In this document: positions 1 through 7,700 of the stretch, one piece after another | How the letters are laid out: each line of letters opens with the position of its first letter | Position numbering within the stretch: position 1 is the first letter of the stretch | From: Flavobacterium gillisiae | GTDB taxonomy: Bacteria; Bacteroidota; Bacteroidia; Flavobacteriales; Flavobacteriaceae | DNA length: 64,000 nt | Reading direction: 5' to 3' | NCBI RefSeq assembly: GCF_900107635.1 | Contig: NZ_FNRD01000002.1 | Span: 1 to 64,000 of the forward strand | Program-made: the position numbers and the translations under genes | The notes under the pieces: model-generated | Told to the model about the DNA's origin: nothing | Database searches by the model: none | The model's input: the letters and a program-made list of their open reading frames with translations, nothing else

Positions 1-125
1 ATTACTCTTTATTCTTTTGTTCTAACATCTCTGTTAAAACGGCTGTCAATTCAATATGTCTAGGAACGTGTTCTTCTTTGTTTTCGTCTCGATTATCATT
101 TTAAACGTGTTTCTCGAAGCGGGTG

Positions 126-156
126 CAAAAGTAATAAACTCTTTTAATTCTCACAA
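126..156 (-). promoter_or_regulatory. Bacteroidota promoter firing off the left edge (proximal)
   Basis: The minus strand reads TTG (154-156), a 20-base spacer, then TACTTTTG (126-133), matching the Bacteroidota TTG/TAnnTTTG promoter. The bases just after the -7 box are CACCCGC, the same as after the second promoter at 245-274. Its transcript leaves the window at position 1. Confidence 0.6.
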
Positions 157-244
157 GCTTTTTTTGAAATTTTTAGAAAATAAATTTTCTTTATTATTTC
201 GTTTGCTTACCAGGATGTAAAGAACTTATTCGTTGTTGCGGGTG

Positions 245-274
245 CAAAAGTAACACCTTTATACCGTTAAACAA
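245..274 (-). promoter_or_regulatory. Bacteroidota promoter firing off the left edge (distal)
   Basis: The minus strand reads TTG (272-274), exactly 19 bases, then TACTTTTG (245-252) followed by CACCCGC. With the copy at 126-156 it forms a tandem promoter pair about 119 bp apart. This arrangement is typical of highly expressed stable-RNA or translation genes. The driven gene lies outside the window. Confidence 0.6.
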
Positions 275-357
275 TGCTTTAAATTACCTTTTTTTTGATG
301 TTTTCTTAACCTTGGGTTTAACTCACTGGAAATACGCTTTTTGAAGACGAAAAAAAA

Positions 358-392
358 TCCTCACCCCAGCCCTCTCCATCGGCGAGGAAGCC
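358..392. repeat. Degenerate C-rich intergenic repeat
   Basis: The sequence CCTCACCCCAGCCCTCTCC followed by a weak G-rich return arm resembles a decayed copy of the C-rich/G-rich palindrome at 13781-13811 in the leu operon. The pairing arms are mostly lost. Confidence 0.35.
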
Positions 393-600
393 TTTATAGA
401 CATAGTTTATGGGAAATTCACAGCGATCGCGGCTTTTTACTATTCCTTTACTAGTAATATAATAAGGAAAGTACCTTTACCTTTGAACTCTTATAAAGCC
501 TATCTAGGAGTATTTGTATTCAAAAACCACTACTCTTTCTTTTTTAAGTGGTGTTCTTCACCTCTAACTTAAAACCACGTGCTTCTAATCTACTTTTGTT

Positions 601-683
601 TGCGTTAGAGATAGTAGTGGAAAGCCCACAGTCTCGATGCAACGAAGTGGAATCGAGACGAGGACTTGTAGCGGATAGCCCGA
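601..683 (+). repeat. Dyad intergenic repeat, copy a
   Basis: An ~80-base element with conserved ends (GATAGTAGTGGAAAGCCC on the left, GTAGCGGATAGCCCGA on the right) around a variable hairpin whose 8-bp stem is GTCTCGAT (631-638) and ATCGAGAC (652-659). Related copies lie at 3423-3500 (inverted), 27343-27389 and 49186-49268. This copy abuts the 60-bp palindrome at 684-743. Its function is unknown. Confidence 0.6.
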
Positions 684-743
684 CCCATTATAAAAAAAGA
701 GGCTATACCTTATATAAGGAATAGCCTCTTTTTTTATAATGGG
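684..743. terminator. 60-bp near-perfect palindrome, probable bidirectional terminator
   Basis: Two 23-base arms (684-706 and 721-743) are exact reverse complements. The core CCTTATATAAGG (708-719) is itself palindromic, leaving a single A/A mismatch pair in 60 bp. The arms contain A7/T7 runs next to a GAGGCTAT stem, so the transcript of either strand forms a hairpin followed by uridines. No gene ends nearby on the plus strand. On the minus strand it would stop transcription coming from the tRNA-Asp units. Confidence 0.7.
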
Positions 744-1050
744 AAACGCCCAAATAATCTGTCAGTCGAAACGGATTGCTTTAACCGGTGAAATTTTGGT
801 TACTATATAGGAAGGATGCACTAGAAACTAAATAGCCCTAAATCACTTTAACAATAGAGATATTCTTTCAATGCGAAAATAAAACCTTTTAAATCTCAAT
901 TTTAATAGAACGGAGTCCCATCATTCTTCTCAGGTAGACTAAATAATAACAATCCTGATTTTATCCCTCCACAAATTTTGGATTTGATTTCCATTTAAAA
1001 CAAACATCAAGCGATGCCAAGTATAATGTACAAACGTAAAGTTTAATCTT

Positions 1051-1086
1051 ACAAACAAAAAAAAGCCTTTCTGTTAAGAAAGGCTT
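1051..1086 (-). terminator. Terminator of tRNA-Asp copy 1
   Basis: A 10-bp stem AAGCCTTTCT (1063-1072) / AGAAAGGCTT (1077-1086) with loop GTTA is followed on the minus strand by a T-rich tract (A-tract at 1051-1064). It lies 12 bases downstream of the tRNA 3' end. A nearly identical hairpin follows the second tRNA copy. Confidence 0.85.
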
Positions 1087-1097
1087 CACCAATATTG

Positions 1098-1171
1098 CGG
1101 TCTGGACGGGACTCGAACCCGCGACCCCCTGCGTGACAGGCAGGTATTCTAACCAACTGAACTACCAAACC
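1098..1171 (-). tRNA. tRNA-Asp (GTC), copy 1
   Basis: A complete 74-base cloverleaf. The acceptor arm pairs GGTTTGG (1165-1171, minus strand) with CCAGACC (1099-1105), the discriminator is G at 1098, the T-arm contains GGTTCGAGTCCC, and the anticodon stem-loop CCTGCCTGTCACGCAGG carries GTC. CCA is not encoded. The gene has its own promoter (1189-1220) and terminator (1051-1086), so it is a monocistronic unit. An identical tRNA lies about 600 bp to the right. Confidence 0.95.
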
Positions 1172-1188
1172 TCAGCGCTATTGCGGTG

Positions 1189-1220
1189 CAAATATACAAT
1201 ACATTTTAGTTTAAAACCAA
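1189..1220 (-). promoter_or_regulatory. Promoter of tRNA-Asp copy 1
   Basis: The minus strand has TTG at 1218-1220, a 21-base spacer and TATATTTG at 1189-1196. The predicted start of transcription is around 1183, about 12 bases before the mature tRNA 5' end. Confidence 0.65.
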
Positions 1221-1649
1221 CACTAAATTCAAAAAAAATAACGTTAAAATGACATCCTTTTCTCAAAATACTAGATGTCAGTCCACTATTTATTTTTTCA
1301 TCCGATTAATCGCCCTACAAAAGCACGATTCACCCCTTTTTCAGTACCAAAAATACCTCTTTAGACCCAGCAAGTCCGAAACTAAGTGACTCCAATATGT
1401 CTATTCACTCTACATAACTTGCGTTTTCTAACGGTTTTTACAAATACACACCTCACGTAATTACAATAAAGATCTCACTTGATCCAAAATAACCCCTGAG
1501 TACAGTATATTGTAAATCAAAAAAGCCATCCGTAGGTCCTGAATAAATCCAGAAACATGGAAAGCTTTTCATTGGTCTAACTACTAAACCCGGTCTCATT
1601 GCTACCAACTCGACCAAACAACACAACTAACTTTAGATACTTTAATGGG
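1221..1649. other. Gene-free spacer between the tRNA-Asp units
   Basis: About 430 AT-rich bases with no open frame, repeat or hairpin that I can support. It separates the two nearly identical tRNA units and does not resemble either of them. Confidence 0.5.
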
Positions 1650-1678
1650 GCAAAAAAGCCTTTCCGTTAAGAAAGGCT
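1650..1678 (-). terminator. Terminator of tRNA-Asp copy 2
   Basis: Stem AGCCTTTC (1657-1664) / GAAAGGCT (1671-1678) with A-rich sequence on its left, giving a T-tract on the minus strand. It differs by one base from the hairpin after copy 1. Confidence 0.8.
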
Positions 1679-1691
1679 CTCCCCAATACTG

Positions 1692-1765
1692 CGGTCTGGA
1701 CGGGACTCGAACCCGCGACCCCCTGCGTGACAGGCAGGTATTCTAACCAACTGAACTACCAAACC
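1692..1765 (-). tRNA. tRNA-Asp (GTC), copy 2
   Basis: The same 74-base sequence as the gene at 1098-1171: acceptor GGTTTGG (1759-1765) pairing with CCAGACC (1693-1699), discriminator G at 1692, anticodon GTC. It has its own promoter (1784-1813) and terminator. The two units look like a duplication. Confidence 0.95.
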
Positions 1766-1783
1766 TCTGCGTTATTGCGGTTG

Positions 1784-1813
1784 CAAAGATACAATACCTT
1801 TCGACTTACACAA
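1784..1813 (-). promoter_or_regulatory. Promoter of tRNA-Asp copy 2
   Basis: On the minus strand, TTG (1811-1813), exactly 19 bases, then TATCTTTG (1784-1791). This is a textbook Bacteroidota promoter about 18 bases before the tRNA. Confidence 0.75.
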
Positions 1814-1851
1814 GCATTTTTAATTAAAAAATCGCATTTTTTTTAAACTAA

Positions 1852-2781
1852 CTATCCAAAGTTTTGTTTTTCAGCTAAGTATGTCAATAAAACTTTTTCA
1901 AAATTATCACTAACATTCACTGGAACATACTTAATCTTGTTTTGAGCACAACTTAAAGCCAGTTTTTTGAAGTACAAAGCTGCTTGCTTTTCATATTCTT
2001 GCTTCACATTATCGGCAAAAACCGAAATAGATTCACCTGTCTCCACATCTATGAACTTCCTAGGCGTATTATCAAAGTCAAAATTCAGCTCTGTACTAGA
2101 ATCTACAACATGAAACAACACCACCTTATGCTTGTTGTGTTTTAAATGTTGCAACGCGCTAAACAATGCATCATCTCCAGAATCAGACTGAAACATGTCC
2201 GTAAATAGTATAATCATCGAGCGCCTATGCATTTTCTCGGCTATCTGATGTAAAAAAGTTATGGTGTCTGTATTTTTCTTAACCTTAGGTCTAACTAAAG
2301 TATTTTCAAGTGCATTCAACACCATTCTATGATGACGATCACTTCCTTTCTCAGGCGCGTAATATTCATAGGTATCAGAAAACACACTTAACCCGATAGC
2401 ATCCCGCTGTTTCTTTAAGAGATTCATTAAAACTGCCGAAGCCAAAACAGAGAAACCTATTTTGTTTTCATAAAAGTTTTGATTTGGCTTTAACTCAGGG
2501 TAATGCATTGAGGAGGAGTTGTCAATAATAATATGGCAACGCAAATTAGTCTCTTCCTCAAAACGCTTTGTGTACAACCGATCTGTCCTAGCAAATAGCT
2601 TCCAGTCGATATGCTTAGTGCTTTCCCCTACATTATAGACTTTATGCTCAGCAAACTCAGCCGAAAACCCATGAAATGGGCTCTTGTGCATCCCGGAGAT
2701 AAATCCTTCCACAACCTGGTTTGCCAACAATTCTAGATGCTGGAAACTCGAAATTTTTGCTACTTGCGATTCGATCTTCAT
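1852..2781 (-). CDS. DUF58 domain protein (MoxR-associated, von Willebrand A-like)
   Basis: A 309-residue soluble protein of the DUF58 family. The family signature is visible: VGES near residues 51-54, IDWK at 58-61 and FEEE at 74-77, followed by a von Willebrand A-like fold with a DNSSS metal-binding motif (Asp87, Ser89, Ser91). DUF58 proteins usually sit next to a MoxR AAA+ ATPase and Bat proteins, and are thought to act with them as a chaperone or metal-insertion-like module. No moxR is in the window, so that partner may lie elsewhere. The start at 2781 fits the family's N-terminus. The biochemical role of the family is not established, so function stays general. Confidence 0.85.
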   Translation of the reverse strand: MKIESQVAKISSFQHLELLANQVVEGFISGMHKSPFHGFSAEFAEHKVYNVGESTKHIDWKLFARTDRLYTKRFEEETNLRCHIIIDNSSSMHYPELKPNQNFYENKIGFSVLASAVLMNLLKKQRDAIGLSVFSDTYEYYAPEKGSDRHHRMVLNALENTLVRPKVKKNTDTITFLHQIAEKMHRRSMIILFTDMFQSDSGDDALFSALQHLKHNKHKVVLFHVVDSSTELNFDFDNTPRKFIDVETGESISVFADNVKQEYEKQAALYFKKLALSCAQNKIKYVPVNVSDNFEKVLLTYLAEKQNFG

Positions 2782-2865
2782 CTTTCAAAGTTATTAAAAG
2801 ATTGAATGATTTAAAAACTAAAAGATTACAAATCACAATCTAAAAGCTCAAAAATTAAAATTAAA

Positions 2866-2898
2866 ACAAAAAAAAGGTTTGACTTACGCCAAACCTTT
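2866..2898 (-). terminator. Terminator of trxA
   Basis: Stem AAAGGTTTG (2873-2881) / CAAACCTTT (2890-2898), followed on the minus strand by a long T-tract (A-run at 2866-2875). It lies 45 bases past the thioredoxin stop codon. Confidence 0.85.
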
Positions 2899-2942
2899 AA
2901 TCTGAATTTATAAAAAATTCTATATAAATCGTAACCTACCGA

Positions 2943-3260
2943 TTACAACAACGCGTCTAAACTGTCAGCGTAAGTTTGCTTAGGAGCTACTCCTACTTGC
3001 TTTCCTACTACTTCACCGTTATGAAAAACCAAAACTGTTGGTATATTTCTCACACCGTATTTTGCAGCAAATTCTTGGTTTGCATCAACATCCACTTTCC
3101 CGATAACTACTTTTCCTTCGTATTCAGTACTCAATTCGTCAATGATTGGTCCAACCATTCTACAAGGTCCACACCATGCTGCCCAAAAATCTACCATTAC
3201 TGGTTTATCTGATTTCAAAACTACTTCTTCAAAAGTAGCATCTGTTATTGCTAAAGCCAT
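2943..3260 (-). CDS. trxA: Thioredoxin
   Basis: A 105-residue cytoplasmic thioredoxin, the usual length. The redox-active WCGPC motif is at residues 29-33, the buried aspartate is in VDFWA just before it, and the cis-proline is in the IPT motif near residue 74. It reduces protein disulfides using electrons from thioredoxin reductase. There is no signal peptide. The gene is monocistronic, with its own -7 box (3311-3318) and terminator (2866-2898). Assignment to classical TrxA and not to a periplasmic TlpA-like protein is secure from the lack of an export signal and the family-typical spacing. Confidence 0.97.
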   Translation of the reverse strand: MALAITDATFEEVVLKSDKPVMVDFWAAWCGPCRMVGPIIDELSTEYEGKVVIGKVDVDANQEFAAKYGVRNIPTVLVFHNGEVVGKQVGVAPKQTYADSLDALL

Positions 3261-3310
3261 AATTTTTTTATTTAAAATTTAAAGTTCTGATCTCATTCAA
3301 AACTTGGATA

Positions 3311-3318
3311 CAAATTTA
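3311..3318 (-). promoter_or_regulatory. -7 box of trxA
   Basis: The minus strand reads TAAATTTG, a perfect TAnnTTTG match 50 bases before the thioredoxin start codon. No TTG is found at the ideal 19-base distance, so only the -7 half is supported. Confidence 0.45.
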
Positions 3319-3422
3319 GACATTTAAACCAAATGAAACACTATCCTCAAATTAGTTTTGGCTATGAAAGTATTGTCAATAATTATAAAAACTCTTTTAA
3401 AGATTGATTTGGCTTAAAATTA

Positions 3423-3500
3423 GAAGCCACTCCCGCTCTTAGCTATATCTTTCATTGCCTAAAGACGGCAATAAAAGGATACCGCTGCGATCAGGGCTAA
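3423..3500 (-). repeat. Dyad intergenic repeat, copy b
   Basis: Read on the minus strand it begins TAGCCCTGATCGCAGCGG, continues through a short hairpin (TTGCC/GGCAA arms) and ends AAGAGCGGGAGTGG. It matches copy c at 49186-49268 over both ends while the hairpin differs. It lies between the thioredoxin promoter and a stem-loop at 3522-3554. Confidence 0.6.
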
Positions 3501-3521
3501 AAAAAACCGTACCCAATAAAC

Positions 3522-3554
3522 AAGAAAGGCTACCTTACACAGGCAGCCTTTCTT
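3522..3554. terminator. Stem-loop after the outer-membrane protein gene
   Basis: A perfect 10-bp stem AAGAAAGGCT (3522-3531) / AGCCTTTCTT (3545-3554), 22 bases past the stop codon at 3576. It uses the same stem sequence as the two tRNA-Asp terminators but lacks a clear T-tract on the minus strand. Termination or transcript-end protection is therefore inferred. Confidence 0.6.
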
Positions 3555-3575
3555 AGAAAAACAATTCTTTTTGTA

Positions 3576-4493
3576 TTATAGGCTAAATTTTAACCCTAAC
3601 GTCAAACCTACACCACTTATACTGATATATGAACTTTGTTCGTCGGTAGCTCTAGTAGGATCTACAGTATTAAAATCAGCGTTATTAGACGAAGAGTTTA
3701 AAGTTTTAACATAGTTAGAATAATTCTCAGCTCTAGTACGAGTACTTAAAGCATCTGTACCATTCACTTCGTATCTTGTAGTTTCTTTAGACTTACCATG
3801 TACTGTAAAATTACGGTATTCAACCTCAGCAAATGCTGATAAATTTTTACCTAATTTATAAGAAGTTCCAAGTGCAGCTAAAAACCCTACTGTAGGATTA
3901 GGCTTTACTTCATCCTCTTGAACAATGGTTCTTTGTCCTCCTACTGCTGGTCCATTATAATCCTGAGTAGTTTCGATAACTAATTTTCCATTTATAGGAA
4001 CGATAACTCCAACTTTAGAATAAGATTCAAATCCTTTTACTTCTCCTAAAAATAAAACTACTGCAGGAGCTAAATCCAAAGCTTTCACACGTCCATTTGA
4101 AGTCAAATCTAAATAGGTTGGCGATCCTCCAGCAACAGATATTATTCTATCAACTGTTTCAACCATAGTTTTACTATTACTATTGTAGTAATTAATTCCC
4201 ATTTCAACCCCCAAACGATCTGTAAAGCGGTATCCAACGTTTCCACCATAACGAAAACCTTCTCCAAAAGAACCAGTAATACTCTCTCTTGAAACTAATT
4301 TACCTCCTACATAAATATCTCTATTGGGTTGTTGCCCACTAACTGTAGGAAACTCAGTTGCCGTTGCTTGTGTAAAATAAGATCCTCCAAGCTTGAAATA
4401 CCAACTTTCTTTGTTGCTTTCTTTTTTGTCAGTTTGCCCCATCATTGTCATCGAGCAAGCTATAAATCCTAATAAAAATAGATTCTTTTTCAT
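3576..4493 (-). CDS. Outer-membrane beta-barrel protein
   Basis: A 305-residue exported protein. Residues 1-20 form a signal peptide ending in a Gly-Gln-Thr region. The rest alternates hydrophobic and polar residues in short strands with aromatic girdles (for example YRFTDRLGVEMGINYY and LGTSYKLGKNLSAFAEVEY), and the protein ends in LGLKFSL, a typical outer-membrane barrel terminus. This matches the OmpA/OmpW-like beta-barrel superfamily of Bacteroidota. There is no plug or peptidoglycan-binding domain, so it is a small barrel of unknown cargo. It is monocistronic, with a -7 box at 4519-4526. Confidence 0.75.
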   Translation of the reverse strand: MKKNLFLLGFIACSMTMMGQTDKKESNKESWYFKLGGSYFTQATATEFPTVSGQQPNRDIYVGGKLVSRESITGSFGEGFRYGGNVGYRFTDRLGVEMGINYYNSNSKTMVETVDRIISVAGGSPTYLDLTSNGRVKALDLAPAVVLFLGEVKGFESYSKVGVIVPINGKLVIETTQDYNGPAVGGQRTIVQEDEVKPNPTVGFLAALGTSYKLGKNLSAFAEVEYRNFTVHGKSKETTRYEVNGTDALSTRTRAENYSNYVKTLNSSSNNADFNTVDPTRATDEQSSYISISGVGLTLGLKFSL

Positions 4494-4518
4494 GTTTATT
4501 ATGTTTTTTTAATACTAT

Positions 4519-4526
4519 CAAATTTA
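4519..4526 (-). promoter_or_regulatory. -7 box of the outer-membrane protein gene
   Basis: The minus strand reads TAAATTTG, 26 bases before the start codon at 4493. No TTG at the ideal distance. Confidence 0.45.
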
Positions 4527-4663
4527 AAGGATTTTTCTGTATTTTAATTCCGTATTCACTAAAACATTGTCCTATTAAAAATAATATTATGCATGCATAT
4601 ATAAATCAATACGTTACAGAAAAACAAGAATTATTTTAGTATTAAAAAAAAGTCTAAAAAATC

Positions 4664-4700
4664 AAAAAGAGCCGTTTTCATTGCATAAAACGACGCTTTT
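4664..4700 (-). terminator. Probable terminator of dnaE
   Basis: An imperfect stem (4664-4678 with 4687-4700, two mismatches) flanked on its left by an A-rich run, which is a T-tract on the minus strand, about 70 bases past the dnaE stop. Confidence 0.5.
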
Positions 4701-4771
4701 CAAACGTTATAGCAGTCAATTCAGACCGTTATTTATGTGATTACAAATTTCCCATCCTAATGACTACTTTT

Positions 4772-7700
4772 CTAATTCAGCTTGAAATTAATTTGCATTT
4801 TCTCTAATTCAAACAATAACTCATTTGAAATTTTTATTTTCAGTTTTCTACTTGCCATCGTTAATTTAGTAACCACTTTAATTTCCTCGACTTCAACAAC
4901 AGCTGCAGTTTCTGTTTCTACAGATTCTGTGACTTCCATCGCATCAGTTTCATCAATAAAATCGTCAGTTTCATTTTCAACAGTAATTGGCTCAGCTGCC
5001 ACTATTTTTTTCACTTTCTCTAATTCCATGATTTCAAAAGTCACTAGATTATCTCCTTTATTTTCGAAAAAAAGATGCCCTAGCTTATGAATAAATTCTG
5101 GATCCAAGTCACTTATATTAAGTAGTACAATCAGTTTTTTTGCAAAATCATCTAATACATCCTGCAAATACTGTATTAACATAAACTGTATCCTTGGCTC
5201 ACTTTTTTTACCGGTGTCTTGATTAACCCATCCTTCTTTGACTAATACTTTCATATAAGTAAAATTGTTCTGAATGAAGAAATGACGGAACTTCAGGTAT
5301 TCCTCTCCAAAAATCTTAAACTCATAACTTTCGTCATATCCTTCTAAAGTGAATATTCCCCAACCTTTTCCGTTTTTAGCTACCCTGTGCTGCACATTAT
5401 TTATAATTCCGCCAAAAGTCAGACTCTTGCCCACATGAAGCTCTAAACTCCTCAATGCTTCCAACTTGGCATTACAAAAATACTTCATCTCAAATTTGTA
5501 ATCATCTAAGGGATGCCCTGATATATAGATTCCTACAACCTCTTTCTCTTTGGCTAATTTTTCCATTGTACTCCAGTCCTCACATGGAGGGATGATTGGC
5601 TCTTCAATTTGCACATCGCTACTTTCCCCAAACAAACTTACCTGAGACGAGTTCTCGTTTTCTTGAAACTTAGCGCCATACTTTATCGCCTTTTCATAAA
5701 AGGTAATTCCGTCGCCGTCATCATGAAAATACTGCGAACGTAAAGTCCCGTCAAAAGAATCAAATCCTCCAGCAAGTATAAGATTTTCTAATGCTTTTTT
5801 ATTAGCCGCACGCAAGTCAATACGTTTAGTCAAATCAAAAACCGACTTATATTTCCCGTCTTTTCTGTTTTCAACAATAGTAGCCACTGCTCCCGCTCCT
5901 ACTCCTTTGATGGCTCCCATCCCAAAACGAACCGCATAATTATCATTTACGGTAAATTTATAGAAGGACTCATTTACATCTGGCCCTAATACTTCAAGTC
6001 CCATACGCTTGCATTCTTCCATAAAGAAAGAAACTTGCTTGATATCACTCATATTATTTGACAATACCGCTGCCATATATTCGGCAGGATAATTGGCTTT
6101 TAAATAAGCCGTTTGATAGGCAATCCACGCATAACAGGTAGAGTGCGATTTATTAAAGGCATATTCAGCAAAGGCCTCCCAGTCTTTCCATATTTTTTCC
6201 AGCTTGTCTTCCGGATGCCCTTTGGCAGCAGCCTGACTAATAAACTTAGGCTTCATTTTGTCAAGGACATCTTTTTGCTTTTTTCCCATCGCTTTACGCA
6301 ATACATCGGCATCCCCTTTTGAGAAATCAGCCAATTTTTGAGACAAAAGCATTACCTGTTCTTGATAAACGGTAATTCCGTAAGTATCTTTTAATAATTC
6401 TTCACAGGCATCAAGGTCATAAATAATCTCCTCTTCCCCATTTTTCCTTTTTACAAAACTTGGGATATAGGCAATCGGTCCTGGACGGTATAAGGCATTC
6501 ATGGCAATCAAATCCGGAAAAACCGTTGGCTTCAATTCCTTCATATACTTCTGCATTCCGGCAGATTCATATTGAAAAATACCTACTGTTTCTCCACGTT
6601 GAAAAAGCTCGTATGTTTTTAAGTCATCAATAGGAAATGTGTCTGGATCGAGATCAATTCCATTTCTATATTTTACTAATTTAACCGTGTCTTTTATAAG
6701 GGTTAGGGTTTTCAAACCCAAGAAATCCATTTTTAACAATCCAGCTGTTTCTACCACTGAGTTGTCAAACTGTGTCACATACAAATCTGAATCTTTGGCG
6801 GTAGCCACAGGAACAAAATCAGTAATATCGCTAGGTGTAATAATCACCCCACAGGCATGTATTCCTGTATTTCTTAAATTCCCCTCCAGCACTTTAGCTT
6901 GCTGAATGGTCTCCCCTCCTAAATCATCTTCTCCAGCCAGAGCGATTAATTCTTTAATTTTATCAAACTCTTCTGGACGAACCGCTTTTCTTATTAAGGC
7001 TTCGTCTTCATTTAAAAACCGAGCTAGGTTCCATTTTCCAGGCATCATCCCCGGAATTAATTTGGCTATTTTATCGGCTTCAAATAAAGGCAAATCCAGT
7101 ACACGGGCTGTATCTCTAATTGCCGATTTAGTCGCCATTTTACCATAAGTGATAATTTGCGCGACTTGTTTTGAACCGTATTTTCTGATTACATAATCCA
7201 TTACACTGCTTCGTCCTTCGTCATCAAAATCGATATCAATATCGGGTAGTGACACACGATCGGGATTCAGGAAACGCTCAAAAAGCAGATTATACATCAA
7301 TGGGTCAATGTTTGTAATTTTCAAACAGTAAGCCACTACTGATCCTGCAGCAGATCCACGCCCTGGCCCTACAGAAACGCCCATACTTCGGGCTTCGGCA
7401 ATTAAATCCTGTACAATCAGGAAATATCCCGGATAACCGGAGTTAGAAATAGTCAGTAATTCAAAATCCAAACGCTCTCGTATTACTTCTGTAATTTCAG
7501 GGTACCTTCTATTTGCACCTTCATAAGTAAGATGTCGCAAATAAGCATTTTCTCCTCTCACTCCCCCATCGACAGCATCTTCTGCCACGAAAAATTCCTC
7601 GGGAATTTCAAATTTGGGTAACAAAACCTCCCTTGCTAAATTGTATATTTCGATTTTATCGACAATTTCAGACAAGTTCGAAATCGCTTCAGGCAAATCC

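Larger units (their letters stand above)
1..600. other. Gene-free left end with outward-firing promoters
   Basis: No convincing coding region is visible. The stretch holds two strong minus-strand promoter motifs (126-156 and 245-274) that fire off the left edge. Further right it holds a degenerate C-rich repeat at 358-392 and AT-rich filler. The DNA downstream of the promoters (positions 125 to 1, minus strand) has no initiation codon followed by a useful frame, so it may be the leader of a gene or RNA operon beyond the window. A ribosomal RNA leader is possible but cannot be shown here. Confidence 0.5.

Noticed and set aside
2..100. A 33-codon minus-strand open frame at the left edge, reading through to a stop at 2-4
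   Set aside because: It begins right after a stop codon and has no ATG, GTG or TTG in a position that gives a usable protein. It lies in the likely leader of the outward promoters, so it is noise.
2786..2793. TAACTTTG -7-like box just before the DUF58 gene
   Set aside because: It would start transcription at or after the start codon, with no spaced TTG. It is probably a chance match.
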